Shown piece by piece: positions 16,748-23,964 of a stretch of 64,000 bases of DNA. The notes under the pieces were generated by a model. It was not told the origin of the DNA, searched no databases, and saw nothing but the letters and a program-made list of their open reading frames with translations. The stretch is from Frigoribacterium sp. SL97 (GTDB lineage: Bacteria; Actinomycetota; Actinomycetes; Actinomycetales; Microbacteriaceae), in the NCBI RefSeq assembly GCF_026625765.1, contig NZ_CP113062.1:1302001-1366000 (forward strand), written 5' to 3'. Position 1 is the first letter of the stretch. Every line of letters begins with the position of its first letter. The position numbers were made by a program, and so were the translations under genes.

Positions 16748-18037
16748 TCACGCGTAGACGGTCGGCACGACCGGCTCGCCACGACCGAGCCGCAGCGCCT
16801 GGTCGGGTAGCTCGGCCACGGCCGCGGCTCGGTGGAGGCGCGCGCGAGCGACACCCTCCGGCCCGGTGTGCCGGGCGTCGATCTCGCCGGCCGTGACGAG
16901 CGGGACGTGCAGCGACCGTTCACCGGACGCCGTCTCCGACGACCCGACGCGGATGAGTTCGCGGGTGGCGACCCCGTCCACGATGACGCGCACGGGGGAC
17001 TTCCGTCCACCCACGGAGGCCTTGTCGGCCGACTTCTTCGCCACGGAGACCCACTCGCCGTCGTCGCCGCGACGGGCGACCAGTTTGAAGACCATGCCGG
17101 CGGCCGGGTGGCCCGATCCCGAGACGACCGAGGTGCCGACGCCGAACGAGTCGACCGGGGCCGCGCGCAGGGCGGCGATCGTGTACTCGTCCAGGTCGTT
17201 CGTGACGGTGATCTTCGCCGCCGTCGCGCCGAGCTCGTCGAGCTGAGTGCGGACCTGGCCCACCAGCGACGGCAGGTCGCCGCTGTCGATGCGCACGGCC
17301 CCGAGCGACGGCCCGGCGACCCGGACGGCCGTGGCCACGGCTTCGGGGATGTCGTAGGTGTCGACGAGCAGGGTGGTGCCCGGCCCCAAGGTGTCGACCT
17401 GGGCGCGGAAGGCGTCCTCTTCGGTGTCGTGCAACAGGGTGAACGCGTGGGCGGCGGTGCCCATCGTCGGGACGCCCCACGACCGGCCGGCCTCGAGGTT
17501 GCTCGTGGCACCGAAGCCCGCGATGTAGGCGGCCCGGGCAGCGGCCACGGCGCTGCGTTCGCCCGTCCGCCGTGAGCCCATCTCGGCGAGCGGGCGACCG
17601 TCGGCGGCCGAGACCATGCGTGCCGCCGCGCTGGCCACGGCCGAGTCGTAGTTGAAGACGCTCAGCGCCAGGGTCTCGAGCAGCACGGCCTCGGCGAAGG
17701 TCGACTGGATGACCAGCAGCGGCGACCCCGGCAGGTAGACCTCGCCCTCGGCGTAACCCCAGATGTCGCCCGAGAACCGGTAGTCGGCCAGCCAGTCGGC
17801 GGTCGTCGCGTCCACGACCCCCGCCTCGCGCAGCCAGGCCACCTCGTCGTCGCCGAACCGGAAGTCGGCGAGCAGCTCGAGGAACCGACCGGTGCCCGCG
17901 ACGATGCCGTAGCGCCGCCCCTCGGGCAGACGTCGCGCGAACACCTCGAACACGCTGTCGCGGTGGGCCGTGCCCGCCTTGAGGGCGGCCTCCACCATGG
18001 TGAGCTCGTACCGGTCGGTCAACAGCGCGCTGGTCAC
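16748..18037 (-). CDS. pncB: Nicotinate phosphoribosyltransferase
   Basis: A 429-residue enzyme of NAD salvage that makes nicotinate mononucleotide from nicotinate and PRPP. Recognisable features: N-terminal LLTDRYELTMVEAAL, FEVFARRLPEGRRYG, GSRRTGERSAVAAARAAYIAGF (phosphate-binding region with the Arg pair), the GTAAHAFTLLHDTEEDAF segment carrying the autophosphorylated His region of the family, VRIDSGDLPSL and FGVGTSVV. It is divergent from murI, 66 bases between start codons. Confidence 0.93.
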   Translation of the reverse strand: MTSALLTDRYELTMVEAALKAGTAHRDSVFEVFARRLPEGRRYGIVAGTGRFLELLADFRFGDDEVAWLREAGVVDATTADWLADYRFSGDIWGYAEGEVYLPGSPLLVIQSTFAEAVLLETLALSVFNYDSAVASAAARMVSAADGRPLAEMGSRRTGERSAVAAARAAYIAGFGATSNLEAGRSWGVPTMGTAAHAFTLLHDTEEDAFRAQVDTLGPGTTLLVDTYDIPEAVATAVRVAGPSLGAVRIDSGDLPSLVGQVRTQLDELGATAAKITVTNDLDEYTIAALRAAPVDSFGVGTSVVSGSGHPAAGMVFKLVARRGDDGEWVSVAKKSADKASVGGRKSPVRVIVDGVATRELIRVGSSETASGERSLHVPLVTAGEIDARHTGPEGVARARLHRAAAVAELPDQALRLGRGEPVVPTVYA

Positions 18038-18103
18038 CCCGCCAGCCTAGGCTCGCCCGGTCGTCGAGGGGGTCGCGGCTCGCGCCGGGTAGGCTTCGTG
18101 GTC

Positions 18104-18958
18104 GTGACGGACGCACCCATCGGAGTCTTCGACAGCGGCGTCGGCGGGCTGACCGTGTCGAGGGCGATCATCGACCAGCTGCCCCACGAGTCGATCCGGT
18201 ACGTCGGCGACACGGCCCATTCGCCGTACGGGCCGAAGCCGATCGCCCAGGTGCGCGGCTACGCCCTCGCCGTGATGGACGACCTCGTCGCCCAGGGTGT
18301 CAAGTTGCTGGTCATCGCCTGCAACACCGCCTCGTCCGCGGTGCTGCGCGACGCCCGGGAGCGGTACACGATCGGCGCGGGCATCCCCGTCGTCGAGGTG
18401 ATCCAGCCCGCCGTGCGCGCGGCGGTGCAGCAGACGCGCAACGGCCGCATCGGCGTCATCGGCACCGAGGGCACGATCAACTCGCGCGCCTACGAGGACG
18501 CGTTCGCGGCGGCCGCGGGTCTCGAGCTGATCACGCAGGCCTGTCCCCGCTTCGTCGAGTTCGTCGAGGCGGGCGACACGTCGAGCCCCGAGCTGCGGGC
18601 AGTCGCCGAGGGGTACCTCGCCCCGCTGCGCGACGCCGGCATCGACACCCTCGTCCTGGGCTGCACGCACTACCCCCTCATGTCGGCGGCCGTCCAGTAC
18701 GTCGTGGGCCCCGACGTCCGTCTCGTGTCCAGCGCGGAAGAGACGGCAGCCGACGTCTACCGCACCCTCGTCCAGCACGGGCTCGAGCGCACCGACCGGG
18801 GCGAGCCGCACCACGAGTTCGAGGCGACCGGGCCCGACGAGAAGTCGTTCCTGCGCCTGGCCCGCCGGTTCCTGGGTCCCGAGGTCTCGCGCGTCGGGCA
18901 CCTCGAGACGGGGGCGATCGAGTTGCCCCCGGGCCTCCGCACCGTCGAGCGGACCTGA
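18104..18958 (+). CDS. murI: Glutamate racemase
   Basis: A 284-residue cofactor-independent racemase that makes D-glutamate for peptidoglycan. Both catalytic cysteines are visible, in VIACNTASS and VLGCTHYPL, together with the N-terminal IGVFDSGVGGLTV and the YVGDTAHSPYG motif. Two in-frame GTG codons (18098 and 18104) are possible starts; 18104 gives the usual short N-terminus. TAGGCT at 18090-18095 is a plausible -10 box eight bases before it, and no ribosome site is seen, so the transcript may be leaderless. It is followed by rph and rdgB on the same strand. Confidence 0.93.
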   Translation: MTDAPIGVFDSGVGGLTVSRAIIDQLPHESIRYVGDTAHSPYGPKPIAQVRGYALAVMDDLVAQGVKLLVIACNTASSAVLRDARERYTIGAGIPVVEVIQPAVRAAVQQTRNGRIGVIGTEGTINSRAYEDAFAAAAGLELITQACPRFVEFVEAGDTSSPELRAVAEGYLAPLRDAGIDTLVLGCTHYPLMSAAVQYVVGPDVRLVSSAEETAADVYRTLVQHGLERTDRGEPHHEFEATGPDEKSFLRLARRFLGPEVSRVGHLETGAIELPPGLRTVERT

Positions 18959-19031
18959 CCCGCGCCTCCTGCGCCCGCGGGGTCGACGACCCCGCCCGCC
19001 ACCCGTCCATCCCCAGCCGAGAGAAGGCACC

Positions 19032-19778
19032 ATGACCGACACCACGAGCACGACCGTCCGCGCCGACGGGCGCAGCACGACCGACCTGCGCCCCGTCACG
19101 ATCGAGACCGGGTGGAGCGCCCACGCCGAGGGCAGCGCCCTCATCACCTTCGGCGGCACGAAGGTGCTCTGCACGGCGTCCTTCACGAACGGCGTGCCCC
19201 GCTGGCTGACCGGCAAGGGCAAGGGCTGGGTCACGGCCGAGTACGCGATGCTGCCCCGGGCCACCAACTCGCGCAACGACCGCGAGAGCGTCAAGGGCAA
19301 GATCGGCGGTCGCACGCACGAGATCTCGCGCCTGATCGGCCGCAGCCTCCGCGCCGTGGTCGACACCAAGGCCCTCGGAGAGAACACGATCGTCCTCGAC
19401 TGCGACGTCCTGCAGGCGGACGGCGGCACCCGCACCGCCGCCATCACGGGTGCCTACGTCGCCCTCGCCCAGGCGATCGAGTGGGGGCGCGAGAAGAAGT
19501 TCGTCGGGCAGAAGGCCACGCCCCTGACCGACAGCGTCTCCGCCGTCTCGGTGGGCATCATCGACGGCGAGCCGATGCTCGACCTCGCCTACGTCGAGGA
19601 CGTCCGGGCCGAGACCGACATGAACGTCGTCGTCACGGGCAGCGGATCGTTCGTCGAGGTGCAGGGCACGGCCGAGGGCGCGCCGTTCGACCGTCGCGAG
19701 CTCGACTCGTTGCTCGACCTCGCCGTCGCCGGCGCCGTCGACCTGAGTCGCTTCCAGCGCGAGGCCCTCGGCCGATGA
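19032..19778 (+). CDS. rph: Ribonuclease PH
   Basis: A 248-residue phosphate-dependent 3'-5' exoribonuclease that trims tRNA precursors. It carries the family's opening (RADGRSTTDLRPVTIETGW), GWVTAEYAMLPRATNSR, the RTHEISRLIGRSLRAVVD phosphate-site region, LDCDVLQADGGTRTAAITGAYVAL and GSGSFVEVQGTAEGAPF. Length is normal. A ribosome site (GAGAAGG) precedes the ATG. Its stop overlaps the ATG of rdgB (ATGA at 19775-19778). Confidence 0.95.
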   Translation: MTDTTSTTVRADGRSTTDLRPVTIETGWSAHAEGSALITFGGTKVLCTASFTNGVPRWLTGKGKGWVTAEYAMLPRATNSRNDRESVKGKIGGRTHEISRLIGRSLRAVVDTKALGENTIVLDCDVLQADGGTRTAAITGAYVALAQAIEWGREKKFVGQKATPLTDSVSAVSVGIIDGEPMLDLAYVEDVRAETDMNVVVTGSGSFVEVQGTAEGAPFDRRELDSLLDLAVAGAVDLSRFQREALGR

Positions 19779-20401
19779 CCCGTGTCGTCATCGCCACGCA
19801 CAACCAGGGCAAGGTGGCCGAGCTCCGGCTGCTGCTCGCCGAGACGGCGCCGGGCGTCGAGCTGGTCGCCTACGACGGCCCCGAGCCGGTCGAGGACGGT
19901 GACTCGTTCGCGGCCAACGCCCTGATCAAGGCGCGTGCGGCAGCACGTCACACCGGGCTGCCCGCCCTCGCCGACGACAGCGGGATCTCGGCGGCGGCCC
20001 TGGGCGGGGCTCCCGGCATCCACTCGGCGCGCTACGCCGGTACCCGCGACGCGGACGACAACATCGACAAGCTGCTGACCGAGCTCGACGGTGCCGACGA
20101 CCGCTCGGCCTGGTTCTCGTGCGCCGCCGCCCTCGTCGTGCCGTCGGCCGTCGGTGTCGAGGGCTCCGACGGGCCGCCCGACGCGAGCGCGTGGGTCGAG
20201 CACGTCGAGTACGGCGAATGGCACGGCGAGGTGCTGGAGGCGCGGGTCGGCTCGAACGGGCACGGTTACGACCCCGTGTTCCGCCCCGAGGGCGAGAGCC
20301 GCAGCGCGGCCGAGCTCACGGCGGACGAGAAGAACGCCGTCAGTCACCGCGCCCGGGCGTTCCGGGCGATCGCGCCCCGGGTGGCCGCGCTCGCGGACTG
20401 A
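19775..20401 (+). CDS. rdgB: XTP/dITP diphosphatase (RdgB/HAM1 family)
   Basis: A 208-residue house-cleaning pyrophosphatase that removes non-canonical purine nucleotides (dITP, XTP) from the pool. Motifs: the N-terminal VIATHNQGKVAEL, DGDSFAANALIKARAAA, ALADDSGI, GIHSARYAG, GYDPVF and the C-terminal SHRARAFRAI. Translationally coupled to rph through an ATGA overlap; the rph-rdgB pair is common in actinobacteria. It is convergent with the first DedA gene. Confidence 0.95.
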   Translation: MTRVVIATHNQGKVAELRLLLAETAPGVELVAYDGPEPVEDGDSFAANALIKARAAARHTGLPALADDSGISAAALGGAPGIHSARYAGTRDADDNIDKLLTELDGADDRSAWFSCAAALVVPSAVGVEGSDGPPDASAWVEHVEYGEWHGEVLEARVGSNGHGYDPVFRPEGESRSAAELTADEKNAVSHRARAFRAIAPRVAALAD

Positions 20402-20463
20402 GCCGCGCGCGCCTCCTCGGGGCCTCGGCCATCGGCCGACGGGCGCCTGGGTGCCCGCGGTGG

Positions 20464-21171
20464 TCAGGCGTCGTGCGGCGCGGACGACACCTGCGGCGTC
20501 TCGACCTCGCCCGAGGCCTCGGCCTTCTTGGCCTGGTGCACCCCGTGGAAGTAGTGGATCGCGATGGGGATCACCGTCGCCAGCACGGCCCCGAGCAGGA
20601 TGAGGTCGATGTACGAGCTGACGAAGTCCGCGACGGGCGGGATGTGTCCGATGCCGAAGCCCGCCAACGTGATGCCCATGCCCCAGACGACGGCGCCGAC
20701 GGCGTTGAACAGCGAGTACCGCCGGTAGCTCATGTGGCCGACTCCGGCCATGATCGGCGCGAAGGTGCGGATCACCGGGACGAACCGGGCGATGATGACG
20801 GCCATCGGGCCGAACCGCTCGAAGAAGGCGTTCGTGCGGTTGACGTTCGCGACGCTGAACAGCCCGCTCTCCTTCCGCTCGAAGATGCGGGGGCCGACCT
20901 TGTGGCCGATGAGGTAGCCGAGCTCGCCGCCGGCGAACGCGGCGATGCTGATGAAGATCGCGATCAGCCAGATCGGCAGGCCGAGGGCGCCGGGGTTCGT
21001 CGCGGCGAGGATGCCCGTGATGATCAACAGCGTGTCACCCGGGAACAGGAAGCCGATCAGCAGGCCCGTCTCGGCGAAGACGAGCAGGCAGACGCCGAGC
21101 ACGGCCCACGGTCCGAAGGACGTGAGCAGGTACTCGGGGTTCAACCAGGGGATGGAGACGAGGGGCAGCAT
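20464..21171 (-). CDS. DedA family membrane protein (1)
   Basis: A 235-residue DedA/SNARE-associated protein, a family implicated in undecaprenyl-phosphate or phospholipid transport across the membrane. Family motifs: ETGLLIGFLFPGDTLLIITG, FAGGELGYLIGHKVG, RFGPMAVIIARFVPVIRTFAPIMAGVGHM (the conserved FxRxxPxxR region) and an Asn/Gly-rich helix near the C-terminus. About five hydrophobic helices. The C-terminus is cytoplasmic-like and polar (about 205-235). A paralogue lies at 36753-37469 in this window. Confidence 0.9.
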   Translation of the reverse strand: MLPLVSIPWLNPEYLLTSFGPWAVLGVCLLVFAETGLLIGFLFPGDTLLIITGILAATNPGALGLPIWLIAIFISIAAFAGGELGYLIGHKVGPRIFERKESGLFSVANVNRTNAFFERFGPMAVIIARFVPVIRTFAPIMAGVGHMSYRRYSLFNAVGAVVWGMGITLAGFGIGHIPPVADFVSSYIDLILLGAVLATVIPIAIHYFHGVHQAKKAEASGEVETPQVSSAPHDA

Positions 21172-21223
21172 CGGGTGTTCTCCGGTCGTGGTGGCCGGCC
21201 TGCCGGTCTCGCTCAGGGTACCC

Positions 21224-21395
21224 GTGCGGGTGGAGGGACGTGAACCCTGGCGGGAGGGAGCACGTCGAAGTCGTCATCTGTGCGGGAGAAGGGACGTGAA
21301 CCCTGGCGGGAGGGGGCACGTCGTGACGGCGCTCTGTGTGCGGGAGAAGGGACGTGAACCTTGGCGGGAGGGGGCACGTCGTTACGGCGCTCTGT
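21224..21395. repeat. Three tandem partial copies of the tRNA-Leu 3' end
   Basis: Units begin at 21224 (56 bases, diverged), 21280 (58 bases) and 21338 (58 bases), and the series runs directly into the tRNA-Leu 3' end at 21396. The last two units differ at only a few positions. On the minus strand each unit reproduces the T-arm and 3' acceptor strand of the adjacent tRNA, with GTTCACG in place of GTTCAAG, followed by a spacer rich in GCCCCCTCCCGCC. The units lack the anticodon arm and the 5' acceptor strand, so they are not functional tRNA genes. Confidence 0.85.
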
Positions 21396-21396
21396 G

Positions 21397-21478
21397 TGCG
21401 GGAGAAGGGACTTGAACCCTCACGCTCGAAAGCACAGGAACCTAAATCCTGCGTGTCTGCCAATTCCACCACTCCCGC
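21397..21478 (-). tRNA. tRNA-Leu(UAG)
   Basis: An 82-base class II tRNA. The acceptor stem is GCGGGAG/CTCCCGC, the D-arm region is TGGCAGACACG, and the anticodon arm is CAGGA-TTTAGGT-TCCTG with anticodon TAG (decodes CUA). A variable arm (TGCTTTCGAGCG region) and a T-arm GAGGG-TTCAAGT-CCCTT follow, then discriminator A. CCA is not encoded. It is downstream of the MFS gene on the same strand. Confidence 0.95.
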
Positions 21479-21533
21479 GGCAGCACCGAGTGTACCGACG
21501 GCGACCCTCGGCGGGAACGGGGACGAGGAGGCG

Positions 21534-22784
21534 CTAGCGCTGCGAGCGGGGCACGTGCGGTGAGTAGCGGGGCACGTAGCGCACGAGGATCGCCGCACCC
21601 ACGAGGCCGAGGACGCCCATCACCCCGCTGGCGAGCGAGATCGACACGACCGCGGTCACCCCGGAGATGAGCAGGGGCGCCGCAGCGCTGCCCGCGTCGC
21701 CGGTGAAGCGCCAGGCGCCGAGGAAGGGTGCGGGGTCGCCTTTGTCGGCCAGGTCGGCACCGAGCGTCATGAGGATGCCGCTGCCGACGCCGTTGGCCAG
21801 GGACATCAGGATCGCGACGGCGACGAACCATCCGACCCTGGCGTCGAGGTCGTGCGTGAACGACAGGGCGAGGTACGAGAGCCCGAGGCCCACCATGCAG
21901 GGGACGGCGCTCCAGAGGCGCCCGAAGCGGTCCATGATCTGTCCGCTCGTGTAGAAGAGCGCGAAGTCCACGGCGCCGGCGATGCCGATGATGATCGCGG
22001 TCTCGGACGCCCCGAGGCCGATGCTGACGGCCCAGAGGGGCAGCATGACCTGGCGACCGGAACGCATGGCGCCGATCAGGGCCGCCCCGCTGCCGAGCTT
22101 CAGCAGCACGCCTCGATGACGCCAGAGGGTCGCGAAGAGGCCGTGTGCCTCCCGGGCGACGAGGTCGGCGCCGTCCTCCGTGCCGCTGCCCGGCCGGACG
22201 CCGAAGGCAGCCGACGGGTCGCGCAGGACGAGCAGCGCGATCGCCGCGCCGAGGCAGCCGACGATGTGGACGACGAACGCCGATTGCACGGACCCGGTCA
22301 ACTCGATGACCCCGGCCGAGAGGAACGGGCCGACGAAGTAGCCGAGTCGGAAGACTCCGCCGAGGCTCGACAGCGCCCTGGCGCGGATCTCGACGGGCAC
22401 GAAGCTGGTCATGAAGGCGTGCCGTGCGAGGGCGAAGACCGCGGTCGCGAGGCCGATCACCAGCACGCCGACGGCGAGGACGATCTCGTTCGGCGCCAGC
22501 AGACAGGTGACGAGTCCGCCGATGCTCACGAGCGAGGCACCGATCATCGCGGTGCGCTCGCCGATGCGGCTGACGAGCCATCCGCTCGGGATGTCGCCGA
22601 TCAGCTCGCCCACGAGGATGAGCGCGGCGACGAAGCCGGCGAAGGGGAGCGAGGCACCGAGCTCGCTCGCCACGACGGGGATGATCGGGATGATGGCCCC
22701 CTCGCCGATGGCGAAGAGCGCCGCGGGCAGGAACGCCGCGAGGGCCACCGACCGCATGCTGAAGGCGGGGGAGGAGGAAGACAT
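21534..22784 (-). CDS. Major facilitator superfamily transporter
   Basis: A 416-residue 12-helix MFS protein, probably an efflux permease. The loop 2-3 motif is degenerate but recognisable (GWLVSRIGERTAMIGAS), and the second half repeats the pattern (GQIMDRFGRLWSAV). The start is taken at the ATG at 22784 (MSSSSPAFSMRS), which gives a short cytoplasmic N-terminus. The same frame remains open far upstream, opposite mnmA, but that extension is not coding. It is divergent from mnmA. The substrate cannot be inferred. Confidence 0.85.
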   Translation of the reverse strand: MSSSSPAFSMRSVALAAFLPAALFAIGEGAIIPIIPVVASELGASLPFAGFVAALILVGELIGDIPSGWLVSRIGERTAMIGASLVSIGGLVTCLLAPNEIVLAVGVLVIGLATAVFALARHAFMTSFVPVEIRARALSSLGGVFRLGYFVGPFLSAGVIELTGSVQSAFVVHIVGCLGAAIALLVLRDPSAAFGVRPGSGTEDGADLVAREAHGLFATLWRHRGVLLKLGSGAALIGAMRSGRQVMLPLWAVSIGLGASETAIIIGIAGAVDFALFYTSGQIMDRFGRLWSAVPCMVGLGLSYLALSFTHDLDARVGWFVAVAILMSLANGVGSGILMTLGADLADKGDPAPFLGAWRFTGDAGSAAAPLLISGVTAVVSISLASGVMGVLGLVGAAILVRYVPRYSPHVPRSQR

Positions 22785-22811
22785 GTCGCTCGCCACCCTA
22801 GGCCCGCTGCG

Positions 22812-22817
22812 TACACT
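22812..22817 (+). promoter_or_regulatory. -10 box for leaderless mnmA transcript
   Basis: TACACT stands exactly six bases before the mnmA ATG at 22824; no ribosome site is visible. The predicted transcript would start at the initiation codon. Confidence 0.55.
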
Positions 22818-22823
22818 TGTCGG

Positions 22824-23954
22824 ATGAAGGTCTTGGCAGCGATGAGTGGTGGAGTCGACTCGGCGGTGGCCGCGGCGAGGGCGGTCGAGGCCGGCCACGA
22901 CGTGGTGGGCGTGCACCTGGCCCTCAGCCGGATGCCGGGAACGCTCCGAACGGGCAGCCGTGGCTGCTGCACGATCGAGGACTCGATGGACGCCCAGCGC
23001 GCCGCCAACAAGATCGGCATCCCCTACTACGTGTGGGACTTCTCCGAGCGCTTCAAGCTCGATGTCGTCGACGACTTCGTCGCCGAGTACACCGCAGGCC
23101 GCACGCCCAATCCCTGCATGCGCTGCAACGAGCGCATCAAGTTCGCCGCCCTGCTCGAGAAGGCGCTCGCGCTCGGCTTCGACGCGGTCTGCACGGGTCA
23201 CTACGCGACCGTCGTCACCGACGACCGGGGCAACCGAGAGCTGCACCGCGCCTCCGCCTGGGCGAAGGACCAGTCGTACGTTCTGGGCGTGCTCACCGCC
23301 GAGCAGCTCGCGCACTCGATGTTCCCGCTCGGGGCGACGCCCTCCAAGGCCGAGGTGCGGGCCGAGGCCGCCGAGCGCGGCTTCAGCGTGGCGTCCAAGC
23401 CCGACAGCCACGACATCTGCTTCATCCCCGACGGCGACACCCGCGGGTGGCTCGCCGAGCGGGTCGGTGCCGAGACGGGTGAGATCCTCGATCGCAGCGG
23501 TGCCGTGGTCGGGTCGCACGAGGGGGCGCACGCCTTCACGGTCGGCCAGCGCAAGGGCCTCAACATCGGCTTCCCGTCCGACGACGGGAAGCCGCGCTTC
23601 GTGCTCGAGGTGCGACCGGTCGACAACACGGTCGTCGTCGGACCGAAGGAGGCCCTCGACATCGCCGAGATCGCCGGCGGCTCGTACACCTGGGCCGGGC
23701 TCGCCCCGGTCGACCCGACGGTCGCGTTCGACTGCGACGTGCAGATCCGTGCCCACGCCGACCCCGTACCCGCCGTCGCGCGGGTGTCGGAGGTCGAGGG
23801 TAAGAAAGAACTCGTGATCACACCTCGCGAACCCCTCAACGGCGTCGCCCCCGGGCAGACCGCCGTCGTCTACGTCGGCACCCGCGTCCTCGGTCAGTGC
23901 ACGATCGACCGCACGGTCAGCGCCGTGCCCGTGCCCGCAGACGTCACCGTCTGA
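22824..23954 (+). CDS. mnmA: tRNA-specific 2-thiouridylase MnmA
   Basis: A 376-residue enzyme that installs the 2-thio group on wobble uridine-34 of Glu, Gln and Lys tRNAs. The ATP-pyrophosphatase loop is AAMSGGVDSAVAA at the N-terminus. The catalytic/persulfide cysteines are in TPNPCMRCNERIKF and in the downstream SKPDSHDICFIPDGD segment, followed by the C-terminal beta-barrel domains. The ATG at 22824 is used because the conserved MKVLAAMSGGVDS begins there; the open frame upstream is antisense to the MFS gene. ligA follows 10 bases later, a common actinobacterial pairing. Confidence 0.94.
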   Translation: MKVLAAMSGGVDSAVAAARAVEAGHDVVGVHLALSRMPGTLRTGSRGCCTIEDSMDAQRAANKIGIPYYVWDFSERFKLDVVDDFVAEYTAGRTPNPCMRCNERIKFAALLEKALALGFDAVCTGHYATVVTDDRGNRELHRASAWAKDQSYVLGVLTAEQLAHSMFPLGATPSKAEVRAEAAERGFSVASKPDSHDICFIPDGDTRGWLAERVGAETGEILDRSGAVVGSHEGAHAFTVGQRKGLNIGFPSDDGKPRFVLEVRPVDNTVVVGPKEALDIAEIAGGSYTWAGLAPVDPTVAFDCDVQIRAHADPVPAVARVSEVEGKKELVITPREPLNGVAPGQTAVVYVGTRVLGQCTIDRTVSAVPVPADVTV

Positions 23955-23964
23955 GGCGACCACG

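Noticed and set aside
21224..21395. Possible CRISPR array
   Set aside because: Units are 56-58 bases without constant repeat/variable spacer structure, there are only three, no cas genes are nearby, and the sequence derives from the tRNA.
21224..22784. Integrated element at the tRNA-Leu gene
   Set aside because: No integrase, transposase, phage or plasmid genes are present on either side; the flanking genes are ordinary chromosomal ones.
21852..22823. Plus-strand open frame continuous with mnmA, which would give a roughly 700-residue protein
   Set aside because: The extra 320 residues are antisense to the MFS transporter and have no family similarity; MnmA starts at its conserved MKVLAAMSGGVDS.
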